DNA of 64,000 bases from the NCBI RefSeq assembly GCF_020873915.1, contig NZ_JAHWGP010000023.1, forward strand, positions 62,001 through 126,000, in the 5' to 3' direction. The position numbers and the translations under genes are program-made. The stretch is from Streptomyces sp. DH5. GTDB lineage: Bacteria; Actinomycetota; Actinomycetes; Streptomycetales; Streptomycetaceae. The stretch's first letter is position 1; each line of letters begins with the position of its first letter. Shown piece after piece: positions 32,019-41,858 of the stretch. The notes beneath the pieces were generated by a model. That model worked only from the letters and a program-made list of their open reading frames with translations, had not been told where the DNA came from and made no database searches.

Positions 32019-33305
32019 TCAGTCCACTGCGACGGCCTCGCGGTGACCCACGCCACGCGCGACGGTACGCCTGCGCGGGGCCGTCACCAGCCGCGACCGC
32101 AGCGCCAGGAGCGTCGCCAGGGCCAGCACCGTACCGCCCATCGGGACCAGGAATCCGGCTCCGTCCCACAGGCGGTCCTCCAGCTGGCCGGCGACCGTGA
32201 CGGCCGCCGCCTGGCCGAGCGCGACCGCTCCGGTCAGCCAGGTGAACGCCTCGGTGCGGGCCCCGGCCGGGACCAGGTCCTCCACCAGGGTGTAGCCGGT
32301 GATCAGGGCGGGCGCGATGCACATGCCTACCAGCAGGCCGAGCCCGGCCAGCAGCAGCGACGAGTGGGCGGTCCACAGGGCGGAGGCGGTGAGCGCCAGT
32401 GCCGCGTAGGCGAGGACCAGACGGCGCTGCGGGGCCATCCTCCAGGCGATGGCGCCGCAGGCGATGCCGGCGATCATGTTGCCCGCCGCGAAGACGCCGT
32501 ACAGGACGCCGTTGAGTCCGGGGTTGCCGATCGACTCGGTGTACGCGGCCAGGGAGACCTGCATCCCGCCGAAGACGGACCCGATGCCGAGGAAGGCGAC
32601 GATCAGCACCCGCACCCCGGGGACGCGCAGCGCGGAGGCCTGCCCCGTCCGGGTCTGCCCCGTGCGTGCGGCGACCTGGGGCTGCGTGCCCTTCTGCGCG
32701 GCGAACAGCAGACCGCCGACCAGGGTGAGTGCGGCCTCGGTGACCAGGCCGGCGGCCGGGTCGACGGCCGTGCACAGGGCCGTGGCCAGCAGCGGGCCGA
32801 CGACGAAGGTGAACTCGTCGGTGACGGACTCGAAGGCCGCCGCGGTGGCCATCAGGGGGGAACCCTTGAGCTTGACGCCCCAGCGGGCGCGCACCATGGG
32901 CCCGATCTGCGGCACCGAGGCGCCCGTGGGCACGGCGGCGGCGAACAGGGCCCACAGGGGTGCGCCGGTCAGGGCCAGTGTGGTGAGGGCGGCGCCGGAC
33001 ACCGTGTGCACCAGGACACCGGGTACGAGGACGGCCCGCTGCCCGTAGCGGTCGGCGAGGCGGCCGCTGTAGGGCGCGAAGAGGGCCATGGCGACACCGG
33101 TGGCGGCGGCGACGGCGCCGGCCGCCCCGTAGGAGCCGGTGGTGTGCTGCACCAGCAGCACGATGGAGAGGGTGAGCATCGCGAACGGCTGGCGTGCCGC
33201 GAAGCCGGGGAGCAGGAACGTCCACGCGCCGCGCGTGCGCAGCAGCCGGCCGTATCCCGGGCGGGAGGCGGCCGGGTCCGGAGACGTGGTGACCGTGGAT
33301 GCCAC
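32019..33305 (-). CDS. MFS transporter, 12 TM
   Basis: 428 residues, GTG 33305 with AAAGG upstream. Motif A is present as GRLADRYGQRAV (~80). Helix 5 has the VGPLLATAL pattern. The C-terminal half (GVFAAGNMIAGIACGAIAWR) belongs to the SetA/MdtG-like sugar or drug efflux branch. Substrate not predictable. A helical hairpin terminator is not evident, and the gene runs towards the CIRCE region of the FmdB gene, leaving only 31 bp. Confidence 0.82.
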   Translation of the reverse strand: MASTVTTSPDPAASRPGYGRLLRTRGAWTFLLPGFAARQPFAMLTLSIVLLVQHTTGSYGAAGAVAAATGVAMALFAPYSGRLADRYGQRAVLVPGVLVHTVSGAALTTLALTGAPLWALFAAAVPTGASVPQIGPMVRARWGVKLKGSPLMATAAAFESVTDEFTFVVGPLLATALCTAVDPAAGLVTEAALTLVGGLLFAAQKGTQPQVAARTGQTRTGQASALRVPGVRVLIVAFLGIGSVFGGMQVSLAAYTESIGNPGLNGVLYGVFAAGNMIAGIACGAIAWRMAPQRRLVLAYAALALTASALWTAHSSLLLAGLGLLVGMCIAPALITGYTLVEDLVPAGARTEAFTWLTGAVALGQAAAVTVAGQLEDRLWDGAGFLVPMGGTVLALATLLALRSRLVTAPRRRTVARGVGHREAVAVD

Positions 33306-33575
33306 GGCCCGTGCCTTTCTGCCACCTGGTAGCGCTCCGCGCGCGGGGCGTGCGGGAGCGCCGAGAGCTGTCCTCTTGCGCTGACTGCGGTAGATACCGG
33401 CGCCACAGCTCAGGGCGTTCCGGCCGCCATACGGTCGCGCCAGCTCTGCGTCAGGCAGAGTTGGTTCGATCTGGGGTCGTTTGCATAGTACAGGGGGCCG
33501 CGGGCCCCTCCGGCTGTGAAAAGGGGCACCCTGCCTGCGGGGAGCGGGCGTCCCGGCGGGGGAGGGAGCCGCCGG

Positions 33576-35081
33576 TCAGCGTTCCGTCCGCGAACCGTCC
33601 GTGCCCAGCCAGTCGGCGAGCTTGCCGCCCCGGCCGACCGCGCGCAGGCGCCGTTCGGCGGCGTCCCGCACCGGGTCCGTGGCGACGACGAGCAGTTCGT
33701 CCCCGCGCCGCAGCACCGTCGACGGCGCCGGGACGAAGGACGTCTCCTCGCGCACGACGAGGGTGACGGCGGCACCGGCGGGCAGCCGCAGTTCGCCGAC
33801 CTCCACGCCGTGCATCCGCGACCCCTCGGGGACGGCGACGGACAGCAGGTGCCCGCGCAGCCGTTCCAGGGGTGCCGACTCGATGCCGAGGTCGGCGGCG
33901 CCGGAGTCCTCGCCCAGCCGCAGCTTCCGGGCCAGCCAGGGCAGTGTCGGGCCCTGGACCAGGGTGTAGACGACGACCAGGACGAAGACGATGTTGAAGA
34001 TCCGCTCGCTCCCGCCGACGCCCCGCACCATCGGGATCGTCGCCAGGATGATGGGCACGGCGCCGCGCAGCCCCGCCCATGACATCAGCGTCTGTTCCTG
34101 CCAGGGCACCCGGAACGGCAGCAGGCACACCACCACGCTCAGCGGGCGGGCCACCAGGGTGAGCGCGAGCCCGATGAGCAGCGCCGGCACGATGTCGTCG
34201 CCGAGTTCGTGCGGAGTGACCAGCAGGCCGAGCAGGACGAACATGCCGATCTGGGCGATCCAGCCGAGCCCCTCGGCGAAGCCGCGGGTGGCGGGCCAGT
34301 GCGGCAGTCCGGCGTTGCCCAGCACCATCGCGGCGAGGTAGACGGCGAGGAAGCCGCTGCCGTGTGCGGTGGCACCCACCGCGTAGGCGGCGACGGCGAT
34401 GGCCATGACGGCGATCGGGTAGAGGCCGGAGGCGGGCAGTGCCACGTGCCGCAGTCCCAGGGCGCCGAGCCAGCCCACCGCGAGTCCGATGGCGGCGCCG
34501 ATGGCCAGCTCCAGCGCGATCTCGCCGATCAGCACGTACCAGTGCTCGACCGGTCCGGCCGCCGAGAAGGCGACGACCAGGATCACGACGGGGGCGTCGT
34601 TGAAGCCGGACTCCGCCTCCAGGGTGCCCGTCACCCGGGAGGGCAGGGGGATTCTGCGCAGCACCGAGAAGACGGCCGCCGCGTCGGTCGAGGAGACCAC
34701 CGCGCCGATGATGAGCGCCTGCCGCCACTCCAGCCCCACCAGGTAGTGCGCCGCCGACGCCGTGACCCCGACGCTCACCGCGACGCCGGCCAGGGCGAGC
34801 GCGGTGGCGGCGGGCAGGGCCGGTTTCGCCTCGCTCCACTTGGTGCCGAGGCCGCCCTCGGCCAGGATCACGACCAGGGCCGCGTACCCGATGACCTGGG
34901 TCAGCTCGACGTTGTCGAAGGGGACGTCGCCGATGCCGTCCTGGCCGATGGCGACGCCTATGCCCAGGTAGACGAGCAGGCTGGGGAGCCCGCTGCGCGA
35001 GGAGATCCGGACCGCGACGACGGCCACGAGCAGCACGACCGAGCAGACGAGCAGCAGCTGGTTGAGGTGGTGGATGGTCAG
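33576..35081 (-). CDS. Potassium/proton antiporter, CPA1 family with TrkA-C domain
   Basis: About 501 residues: a 12-helix CPA1 exchanger (EAESGFNDAPVVILV is the ion-site helix) and a C-terminal TrkA-C/RCK_C domain (VEVGELRLPAGAAVTLVVREETSFVPAPSTVLRRGDELLVV) as in NhaP2/CvrA. The canonical GTG (35036) lies inside the first helix. Reading back to a CTG at 35081 adds (M)TIHHLNQLLLVCSV, which resembles family N-termini, and puts AGGGAAGGGAA just upstream. I therefore favour the CTG start. Confidence 0.87.
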   Translation of the reverse strand: MTIHHLNQLLLVCSVVLLVAVVAVRISSRSGLPSLLVYLGIGVAIGQDGIGDVPFDNVELTQVIGYAALVVILAEGGLGTKWSEAKPALPAATALALAGVAVSVGVTASAAHYLVGLEWRQALIIGAVVSSTDAAAVFSVLRRIPLPSRVTGTLEAESGFNDAPVVILVVAFSAAGPVEHWYVLIGEIALELAIGAAIGLAVGWLGALGLRHVALPASGLYPIAVMAIAVAAYAVGATAHGSGFLAVYLAAMVLGNAGLPHWPATRGFAEGLGWIAQIGMFVLLGLLVTPHELGDDIVPALLIGLALTLVARPLSVVVCLLPFRVPWQEQTLMSWAGLRGAVPIILATIPMVRGVGGSERIFNIVFVLVVVYTLVQGPTLPWLARKLRLGEDSGAADLGIESAPLERLRGHLLSVAVPEGSRMHGVEVGELRLPAGAAVTLVVREETSFVPAPSTVLRRGDELLVVATDPVRDAAERRLRAVGRGGKLADWLGTDGSRTER

Positions 35082-35184
35082 CGGCCGTTCCCTTCCCTCA
35101 CTCAGGCGCGTCCGCGCGTGAGCTCACGTACATCGCGTGCGATCCACCGCCACGGCGGCAAACTACTTCGTTACCTTACCTAAC

Positions 35185-35206
35185 TCTTGACGCTTTCTTG
35201 ACGCTG
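35185..35206. promoter_or_regulatory. 11-bp direct repeat before the acylase gene
   Basis: CTTGACGCT recurs with an exact 11-bp period (35186 and 35197), each also offering a TTGACG -35-like hexamer. The spacing fits an OmpR-type response regulator dimer. A TTAGGTAAGG-like sequence lies just left on the minus strand. Confidence 0.4.
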
Positions 35207-35349
35207 TCCACGGCATGATCGAACGTCAGTCCGGGCTGGTTCCCGACTCCGCGTCAAGGCGCGCGGGGCCCTGCGCCTATCGTTGCTCCAGCGCTCAGTT
35301 AAAAGCACAGCCCCGACCTGCCGCTCGCGTTAGGACAGCAAGGACAGCG

Positions 35350-38175
35350 ATGCCCACCGACACCACCGCCTCCACGGGTCAGCAACCCGGCAAGTCCGGC
35401 AGGAAAAGAGGGCGCAAAGCGCGTCTGTTCGTACTCGTCCTGGTGCTGGCCCTGATCGGCGGTGTCGCCTACGGGGGATACTGGTCGGTCAGCACCGTGC
35501 GTGCCTCCTTCCCGCAGACCGAGGGCTCGATCACGCTCCAGGGCCTGTCGGGGACCGTCGACGTCAAACGCGACGGCCACGGCATTCCGCAGATCTACGC
35601 CTCCTCCGACGAGGACCTGTTCATGGCGCAGGGCTACGTCCAGGCGCAGGACCGGTTCTACGAGATGGACGTGCGCCGGCACATGACCGCCGGGCGCCTG
35701 TCGGAGATGTTCGGCGAGGGCCAGGTCGACAACGACGCGTTCCTGCGGACCCTCGGCTGGGAGCGCGTCGCCCAGGAGGAGTACGACAAGAAGCTCTCCC
35801 CCGCCACGAAGAAGTACCTCCAGGCGTACGCCAAGGGCGTCAACGCCTACCTGGAGGGCAAGGAGGGCAAGGAGATCTCGCTGGAGTACGCGGCGCTGGG
35901 CTTCGAGAACGACTACGCGCCCGGGGAGTGGACCCCGGTCGACTCCGTGGCCTGGCTGAAGGCGATGGCCTGGGACCTGCGCGGCAACATGCAGGACGAG
36001 ATCGACCGCGCGCTGATGAGCAGCCGTCTCGGCCCGAAGCAGATCGCGGACCTGTACCCGGCGTACCCGTACGACCGGAACAAGCCGGTGGTCCAGGAGG
36101 GCCGGTACGACGAGCTGACCGAGGCGTACGAGAAGAGCGGGAGCGGCGACGGCGACGGGACCGGAACGGGCGCGGGGGCCGGCGACGGCACCGGCACCGG
36201 AACGGGATCCGAGACCGGCACCGGCACCGGCGACGGGACCGGCACCGGAACGGGATCCGGGACCGGCACCGAGGGCTCGGCCGTCGAGAGCCAGCTGGCG
36301 GGTCTCCAGCAGGTCCTCCAGGACCTCCCCACCGCCGTCGGCGTCAACGGTGACGGCATCGGCTCCAACTCCTGGGTCGTCGCCGGTGATCACACCATCA
36401 CCGGCGATCCGCTGCTCGCCAACGACCCGCACCTGTCGGCCTCGCTGCCGTCCGTCTGGTACCAGATGGGCCTGCACTGCCGCAGCGTCTCGAAGCAGTG
36501 CCAGTACGACGTCACCGGCTACACCTTCGCGGGCATGCCGGGCGTGATAATCGGCCACAACCAGGACATCGCCTGGGGCCTGACCAACTCCGGTGTGGAC
36601 GTCACCGACCTCTACCTGGAGAAGATCACCGGCGACGGCTACGAGTACGACGACAAGGTGGTGCCGTTCGAGACCCGCGAGGAGACCATCAACGTCGCCG
36701 GCGGCGCGGCCCGCAAGATCGTGGTCCGAGAGACCAACAACGGCCCGCTGCTCTCGGACCGTTCCGACGAGCTGGTGAAGACCGGCAAGAAGGCCTCCGT
36801 CGACAGCGAGGCCCCCGACCGGGGCGACGGCTACGGTGTCGCGCTGCGCTGGACCGCGCTGGATCCGGGCCGCACCATGGACTCCGTCTTCGCCATCAAC
36901 CGCGCCAAGGACTGGGACGACTTCCGCGAGGCGGCCACCATGTTCGAGGTGCCCTCGCAGAACCTCGTCTACGCGGACACCGAGGGCCACATCGGCTACA
37001 CGCTGCCCGGGAAGATCCCCACCCGCGCGGAGAAGCACGACGGCGCCGTCCCCGCCCCCGGCTGGGACCCCGACTACGAGTGGACCGGCTGGGTCGAGCA
37101 GGACGAGCTGCCCTACGAGTTCGACCCCGAGCGCGGCTACATCGTCACCGCCAACCAGGCCGTCGTCGGCGAGGACTACCCGTACACGCTGACCACGGAC
37201 TGGGGTTACGGCGCCCGCAGCCGGCAGATCACCGACCTGATCCGGACGAAGATCAAGGACGGCGGCAAGCTCTCCACCGACGACATGCGGCAGATGCAGC
37301 TGGACAACTCCAGCTCCATCGCCAAGCTGCTGGTGCCCGAGCTGCTCAAGATCGACACCGGGGACCCGGACGTGCGCGAGGCGCAGAAGCTGCTGGAGGG
37401 CTGGGACCGCACCCAGGACGCCGACTCGGCGGCCGCCGCCTACTTCAACGCCGTGTGGCGCAACATCCTCAAGCTCGCCTTCGGCCACAAGCTGCCCAAG
37501 GAGCTGCGCGTCGAGGGCCAGTGCCTGTGGGTCGACCCGGTCAACCCCACCGGGCCCGCCGACGAGGTGAGCAAGGTCCGCGAGTGCGGCCAGCGCGCCC
37601 CCGACCAGGCGCAGCCGGACGGCGGCGACCGCTGGTTCGAGGTGGTCCGCACGCTGATGGAGGACGAGGACAGCGAGTGGTGGACGACCCCCAAGAGGGG
37701 CACCCGGCCCGCCGCCGACAACCGTGACGACCTGTTCAAGCGGGCCCTGATCGACGCCCGCTGGGAGCTGACCGCCAAGCTCGGCAAGGACATCGACTCC
37801 TGGAGCTGGGGCCGGCTGCACCGCCTGTTCCTGAAGAACCAGACGCTCGGCACCGAGGGGCCCGGCTTCCTGCGGTACGCCCTCAACCGCGGCCCGTGGA
37901 AGCTCGGCGGCGGAGAGGCCACGGTCAACGCGACCGGCTGGAACGCGGCCGGCGGCTACGAGGTCGTGTGGGTGCCGTCCATGCGGATGGTGGTCAACCT
38001 CGGTGACCTCGACAAGTCGCGGTACATCAACCTCACCGGCGCCTCCGGCCACGCCTACAGCTCGCACTACGTCGACCAGACGGACAAGTGGGCGAACGGC
38101 GAGCTGCTGGAGTGGCCGTTCTCCAAGGAGGCGGTCGACAAGAGCACGGAGGACACGCTGCTGCTCGAGCCCTGA
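35350..38175 (+). CDS. Penicillin acylase family Ntn hydrolase, membrane-anchored
   Basis: 941 residues from ATG 35350 with AAGGAC. A basic N-terminus and one helix (LFVLVLVLALIGGVAYGGYW) act as signal or anchor. The alpha chain starts around GTVDVKRDGHGIPQIYA. The self-cleavage site is GIGSNSWVV, with Ser339 as the N-terminal nucleophile of the beta chain, and LLANDPHLSASLPSVWYQMGL follows as in the family. The enzyme cleaves acyl amides such as penicillin side chains or acyl-homoserine lactones. A Gly/Thr-rich stretch (about residues 264-311) precedes the cleavage site and is unusual. Confidence 0.92.
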   Translation: MPTDTTASTGQQPGKSGRKRGRKARLFVLVLVLALIGGVAYGGYWSVSTVRASFPQTEGSITLQGLSGTVDVKRDGHGIPQIYASSDEDLFMAQGYVQAQDRFYEMDVRRHMTAGRLSEMFGEGQVDNDAFLRTLGWERVAQEEYDKKLSPATKKYLQAYAKGVNAYLEGKEGKEISLEYAALGFENDYAPGEWTPVDSVAWLKAMAWDLRGNMQDEIDRALMSSRLGPKQIADLYPAYPYDRNKPVVQEGRYDELTEAYEKSGSGDGDGTGTGAGAGDGTGTGTGSETGTGTGDGTGTGTGSGTGTEGSAVESQLAGLQQVLQDLPTAVGVNGDGIGSNSWVVAGDHTITGDPLLANDPHLSASLPSVWYQMGLHCRSVSKQCQYDVTGYTFAGMPGVIIGHNQDIAWGLTNSGVDVTDLYLEKITGDGYEYDDKVVPFETREETINVAGGAARKIVVRETNNGPLLSDRSDELVKTGKKASVDSEAPDRGDGYGVALRWTALDPGRTMDSVFAINRAKDWDDFREAATMFEVPSQNLVYADTEGHIGYTLPGKIPTRAEKHDGAVPAPGWDPDYEWTGWVEQDELPYEFDPERGYIVTANQAVVGEDYPYTLTTDWGYGARSRQITDLIRTKIKDGGKLSTDDMRQMQLDNSSSIAKLLVPELLKIDTGDPDVREAQKLLEGWDRTQDADSAAAAYFNAVWRNILKLAFGHKLPKELRVEGQCLWVDPVNPTGPADEVSKVRECGQRAPDQAQPDGGDRWFEVVRTLMEDEDSEWWTTPKRGTRPAADNRDDLFKRALIDARWELTAKLGKDIDSWSWGRLHRLFLKNQTLGTEGPGFLRYALNRGPWKLGGGEATVNATGWNAAGGYEVVWVPSMRMVVNLGDLDKSRYINLTGASGHAYSSHYVDQTDKWANGELLEWPFSKEAVDKSTEDTLLLEP
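36139..36279 (+). repeat. Gly-Thr low-complexity repeat in the acylase gene
   Basis: GGCACCGGAACGGGATCC-like units are repeated imperfectly and encode alternating Gly-Thr with a few Asp, Ser and Glu. It is located in the region that becomes the spacer peptide between alpha and beta chains. Confidence 0.85.
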
Positions 38176-38195
38176 CCCGGACGGTTCCGCCGCCG

Positions 38196-38229
38196 GCATC
38201 GGCCTCCACGCACGCGTGGAGGCCGATGC
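38196..38229. terminator. Convergent terminator after acylase and cyclo-ligase genes
   Basis: GCATCGGCCTCCACG and CGTGGAGGCCGATGC form a perfect 15-bp stem with a four-base loop between the two convergent genes. Confidence 0.85.
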
Positions 38230-38234
38230 GCGTC

Positions 38235-38909
38235 TCAGGACGTTCCGTCGGAGGGGCGCTCGTCGGACGGCTCGAAGCGCCGCACCCCGGACGGCCGGCC
38301 GAAGCGCCGCACCCCGGACGGCGTCACCACCGCGTGCACCGGCCGGTCGTGCGGCTCCACCGGGACCCGCCCGACGACCTCGGAGCCGTACAGCAGCACC
38401 ACCAGGACCGGACGCGCGCCCGCACGGTGCAGCCGCGCGAGGACACGGTCGTACGAGCCGCCGCCGCGTCCCAGCCGCATCCCGCGCGCGTCGACGGCCA
38501 GCCCGGGCAGCAGGACGGCGTCCGCCTTCGTGACGGCGTCCGGCCCGAGGCGTTCCCCGGCCGGCTCCAGCAGGGTCATGCGTCCGCCGCGCCGCACCCG
38601 CGCGAGTGAGCCCTCGCCCGTGTACGTCCCCCAGTCGAGGTCGTTGTCCGGCAGCAGCACGGGCAGCAGTACGCGTACGCCCCGGGCGCGCAGCGCGTCC
38701 AGCAGCGCGAGCGTGCCGGGTTCGCTCCCCACGGAGACGTACGCCGCGACCGTGCGCGCCCGGGCCAGTTCGGGCAGCGCGAGTGCCTGACGGGCCAGCT
38801 CGGCCGCGTTCTCCCGCACGTCATCCGCCGTCAACCCGTCCCTCGCCCGGAGGATTTCGCGCCGCAGTGTCCGCTTGTCAGACTCGTCCCCGCGATCGTT
38901 GTGTCTCAA
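38235..38909 (-). CDS. 5-formyltetrahydrofolate cyclo-ligase
   Basis: About 224 residues. It converts 5-formyl-THF to 5,10-methenyl-THF with ATP. Signatures are KRTLRREILRARDGL, the substrate loop and MRLGRGGGSYDRVLARL (ATP/phosphate-binding). The TTG at 38909 is the only start before the conserved N-terminus apart from internal codons, so the exact start is uncertain. Its C-terminus has a nine-residue duplication (GVRRFGRPS / GVRRFEPSD) from a 27-bp DNA repeat. Divergent from galU. Confidence 0.88.
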   Translation of the reverse strand: MRHNDRGDESDKRTLRREILRARDGLTADDVRENAAELARQALALPELARARTVAAYVSVGSEPGTLALLDALRARGVRVLLPVLLPDNDLDWGTYTGEGSLARVRRGGRMTLLEPAGERLGPDAVTKADAVLLPGLAVDARGMRLGRGGGSYDRVLARLHRAGARPVLVVLLYGSEVVGRVPVEPHDRPVHAVVTPSGVRRFGRPSGVRRFEPSDERPSDGTS

Positions 38910-39001
38910 GTCTGTACCCGTACCGTTCTAATATGGTCATATGGGCGGTAATTGGCCGGAGTCGCAGATTCCCTGCAAACGCACCGGATATGGTGTCCGC
39001 C

Positions 39002-39913
39002 ATGTCACAGTCACACCCTCGGATCAGCAAGGCTGTCATCCCCGCGGCGGGTCTCGGCACGCGGTTCCTGCCGGCGACCAAGGCCACTCCCAAGGAGATG
39101 CTGCCGGTCGTCGACAAGCCGGCGATCCAGTACGTGGTCGAAGAGGCCGTCTCCGCCGGTCTCGACGACGTCCTCATGGTCACGGGCCGCAACAAGCGCC
39201 CCCTGGAGGACCACTTCGACCGCAACTACGAACTGGAATCCGCCCTTCAGAAGAAGGGCGACGCCGACCGCCTTGCCAAGGTCCAGGAGTCCAGTGACCT
39301 GGCCACCATGCACTACGTCCGCCAGGGCGACCCCAAGGGCCTCGGCCACGCCGTCCTGTGCGCCGCCCCGCACGTCGGCAACGAACCCTTCGCCGTCCTC
39401 CTCGGCGACGACCTGATCGACCCGCGCGACCTCCTGCTCCAGCGCATGATCGACGTCCAGCAGCAGTACGGCGGCAGCGTCATCGCGCTCATGGAGGTGG
39501 CACCCGAGCAGATCCACCTCTACGGCTGCGCCGCCGTCGAGGCCACCACGGACTCCGACGTCGTCAAGGTCAGCGGCCTGGTCGAGAAGCCCGCCCCCGA
39601 GGACGCGCCCTCCAACTACGCCGTCATCGGCCGCTACGTCCTCGACCCGGCCGTCTTCGGCATGCTGCGCGAGACCGAGCCCGGCCGCGGCGGGGAGATC
39701 CAGCTCACCGACGCCCTCCAACAGCTCGCGCAGGACGAGAAGATCGGCGGTCCGGTGCACGGCGTCGTCTTCAAGGGCCGCCGCTATGACACCGGCGACC
39801 GCGGCGACTACCTCCGTGCCATTGTCCGGCTCGCGTGCGAACGTGAGGACCTGGGACCGGACTTCCGGACCTGGCTCCACCGTTACGTCACCGAGGAGAT
39901 GCAGCAACGTTGA
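39002..39913 (+). CDS. galU: UTP-glucose-1-phosphate uridylyltransferase
   Basis: 303 residues. It makes UDP-glucose for cell-envelope and storage glycans. The nucleotide-binding start is [38 protein letters not shown], with GDDLIDP as metal/catalytic loop and [12 protein letters not shown] near the C-terminus. The ATG at 39002 is supported by homology, but its ribosome site is weak. The stop overlaps the TTG of the next gene, making galU the first gene of the glp-moaC-mog-rimJ cluster. Confidence 0.94.
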   Translation: MSQSHPRISKAVIPAAGLGTRFLPATKATPKEMLPVVDKPAIQYVVEEAVSAGLDDVLMVTGRNKRPLEDHFDRNYELESALQKKGDADRLAKVQESSDLATMHYVRQGDPKGLGHAVLCAAPHVGNEPFAVLLGDDLIDPRDLLLQRMIDVQQQYGGSVIALMEVAPEQIHLYGCAAVEATTDSDVVKVSGLVEKPAPEDAPSNYAVIGRYVLDPAVFGMLRETEPGRGGEIQLTDALQQLAQDEKIGGPVHGVVFKGRRYDTGDRGDYLRAIVRLACEREDLGPDFRTWLHRYVTEEMQQR

Positions 39914-41232
39914 GCACCGCCGCGCCCCGCACCGCAGGACCGGACCACCTCTGGTCGGTGGACGAGCACCTGGACGACATCCTCGCGACCGTCCGGCCCC
40001 TCGAACCGATCGAGCTGCAGCTCCTCGACGCCCAGGGCTGCGTCCTGGTCGAGGACATCACGGTGCCGGTGTCCCTGCCCCCGTTCGACAACAGCTCCAT
40101 GGACGGGTACGCGGTGCGGGTCGCGGACGTCGCGGGCGCGAGCGAGCAGTACCCCGCGGTCCTCGAGGTGATCGGGGACGTCGCGGCCGGCCAGGCCGAC
40201 CTCCTCCACGTCGGTCCCGGCCAGGCCGCCCGCATCATGACCGGCGCCCCCCTCCCGCCCGGCGCGGAGACGGTCGTCCCCGTCGAGTGGACCGACGGCG
40301 GCCTCGGCGAGGGCCCGGTCACCGGCATGCGCGCCCGCAGCCTGGCGCCCGAGGGCGCCGGCGGCCAGGTCAGCGTCCACCGCCCCGCCCCCGCACGCGC
40401 GCACGTGCGCGCCGAGGGCAGCGACGTCAGAGCCGGCGACCGCGCCCTGAACGCCGGCACCGTCCTCGGCCCCCCGCAGATCTCCCTCCTGGCCGCCATC
40501 GGCCGCGGCACGGTCCGGGTCCGCCCGCGCCCGCGCGTGGTGGTGCTCTCCACCGGCAGCGAACTCGTCCAGCCCGACGAGCGACTGCGCGCCGGGCAGA
40601 TCTACGACTCCAACAGCTTCGCCCTCACCGCCGCCGCGCGGGACGCCGGCGCGATCGCCTACCGCGTGGGCGCCGTCGCCGACGACGCCGCCACCCTGCG
40701 CGACACCATCGAGGACCAGCTGGTCCGCGCCGACCTGATGGTCACCACCGGCGGCGTGAGCGTCGGCGCGTACGACGTCGTCAAGGAGGCGCTGTCGTAC
40801 GCGGCGGACGAGGACGAGCCCGGCAGCGGCGTCGACTTCCGCCGACTCGCCATGCAGCCGGGCAAACCGCAGGGCTTCGGCTCCATCGGCCCCGACCACA
40901 CCCCGCTGCTCGCCCTGCCCGGCAACCCGGTCTCCTCGTACGTCTCCTTCGAGCTGTTCGTCCGCCCCGCCATCCGCACCCTGATGGGCCTCACCGACAT
41001 CCACCGGCCCAGGACCCGCGCGAAGCTCACCGCGGAGCGGGCACTCACCTCGCCCAGGGGCCGCCGCCAGTTCCTGCGCGGCCGGTACGCCGACGGCACG
41101 GTCACGCCCGTGGGCGGCGCCGGCTCCCACCTCGTCGCCGCCCTCGCGCAGGCCAACGCCCTGATCGTCGTCCCCGAGGACGTCGAGTCCCTCGCCCCCG
41201 GCGCCGAGGCCGAAGTGGTCCTGCTCGGCTGA
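39910..41232 (+). CDS. glp: MoeA/gephyrin-like protein Glp
   Basis: 440 residues from a TTG overlapping the galU stop. MoeA domain order is visible: [31 protein letters not shown], then the MPT-binding domain with [29 protein letters not shown] and [18 protein letters not shown], then the C-terminal beta domain. By family it could insert molybdate. However, actinobacterial copies in this galU-linked position are the gephyrin-like FtsZ partner Glp described in Corynebacterium, with SepX/GlpR as membrane receptor. The sepX gene lies in the same cluster, so a division role is likely. Confidence 0.88.
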   Translation: MSTAAPRTAGPDHLWSVDEHLDDILATVRPLEPIELQLLDAQGCVLVEDITVPVSLPPFDNSSMDGYAVRVADVAGASEQYPAVLEVIGDVAAGQADLLHVGPGQAARIMTGAPLPPGAETVVPVEWTDGGLGEGPVTGMRARSLAPEGAGGQVSVHRPAPARAHVRAEGSDVRAGDRALNAGTVLGPPQISLLAAIGRGTVRVRPRPRVVVLSTGSELVQPDERLRAGQIYDSNSFALTAAARDAGAIAYRVGAVADDAATLRDTIEDQLVRADLMVTTGGVSVGAYDVVKEALSYAADEDEPGSGVDFRRLAMQPGKPQGFGSIGPDHTPLLALPGNPVSSYVSFELFVRPAIRTLMGLTDIHRPRTRAKLTAERALTSPRGRRQFLRGRYADGTVTPVGGAGSHLVAALAQANALIVVPEDVESLAPGAEAEVVLLG

Positions 41233-41318
41233 GCACGGACGGTTGGCGGTACCGTGTCGCGCACAGCAGGCCCGAGCGCCGCACCGTGCCGGGCCAGGAC
41301 CGGGAGCGCCACACGATC

Positions 41319-41858
41319 ATGACCGTGCCATCCCGGGGGGCGACCCCCGGATCCTCCGAATCCGCCGACACCTCGGGACCCTCAGAGCAGTCCCGTCTGA
41401 CCCACATCGACGCGGCGGGCGCCGCCCGCATGGTCGACGTCTCCGCCAAGGACGTCACCGCGCGCACCGCGCGGGCCACCGGCCGCGTCCTCGTCGCCCC
41501 GCGCGTGATCGAACTGCTGCGCGGCGAGGGCGTTCCCAAGGGCGACGCGCTCGCCACCGCCCGCATCGCGGGCATCATGGGCGCCAAACGCACCCCCGAC
41601 CTGATCCCGCTGTGCCACCCCTTGTCGGTGTCCGGTGTGAAACTGGACCTGTCGGTCGCGGACGACGCCGTGGAGATCACGGCGACCGTGAAGACGACGG
41701 ACCGCACGGGCGTGGAGATGGAGGCGCTCACCGCGGTCTCGGTCGCCGCCCTCACCGTGATCGACATGGTCAAGGCGGTCGACAAGGAGGCGGTCATCAC
41801 GGACGTACGGGTGGAGGAGAAGACGGGCGGCAAGTCGGGCGACTGGAGCCGGGCATGA
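41319..41858 (+). CDS. moaC: Cyclic pyranopterin monophosphate synthase MoaC
   Basis: 179 residues, ATG 41319 behind GGGAG. It carries out the second step of molybdenum-cofactor synthesis. Signatures are [44 protein letters not shown], and the catalytic region [31 protein letters not shown]. The stop overlaps the mog start. A short non-conserved leader (residues 1-25, Ser/Gly/Pro-rich) precedes the domain. Confidence 0.95.
   Translation: MTVPSRGATPGSSESADTSGPSEQSRLTHIDAAGAARMVDVSAKDVTARTARATGRVLVAPRVIELLRGEGVPKGDALATARIAGIMGAKRTPDLIPLCHPLSVSGVKLDLSVADDAVEITATVKTTDRTGVEMEALTAVSVAALTVIDMVKAVDKEAVITDVRVEEKTGGKSGDWSRA

Noticed and set aside
33413-33532. Possible 39-aa ORF (MPLFTAGGARGPLYYAND...)
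   Set aside because: Lower GC and a GTG start on the minus strand, but no ribosome site and no recognised family; more likely promoter or spacer DNA.
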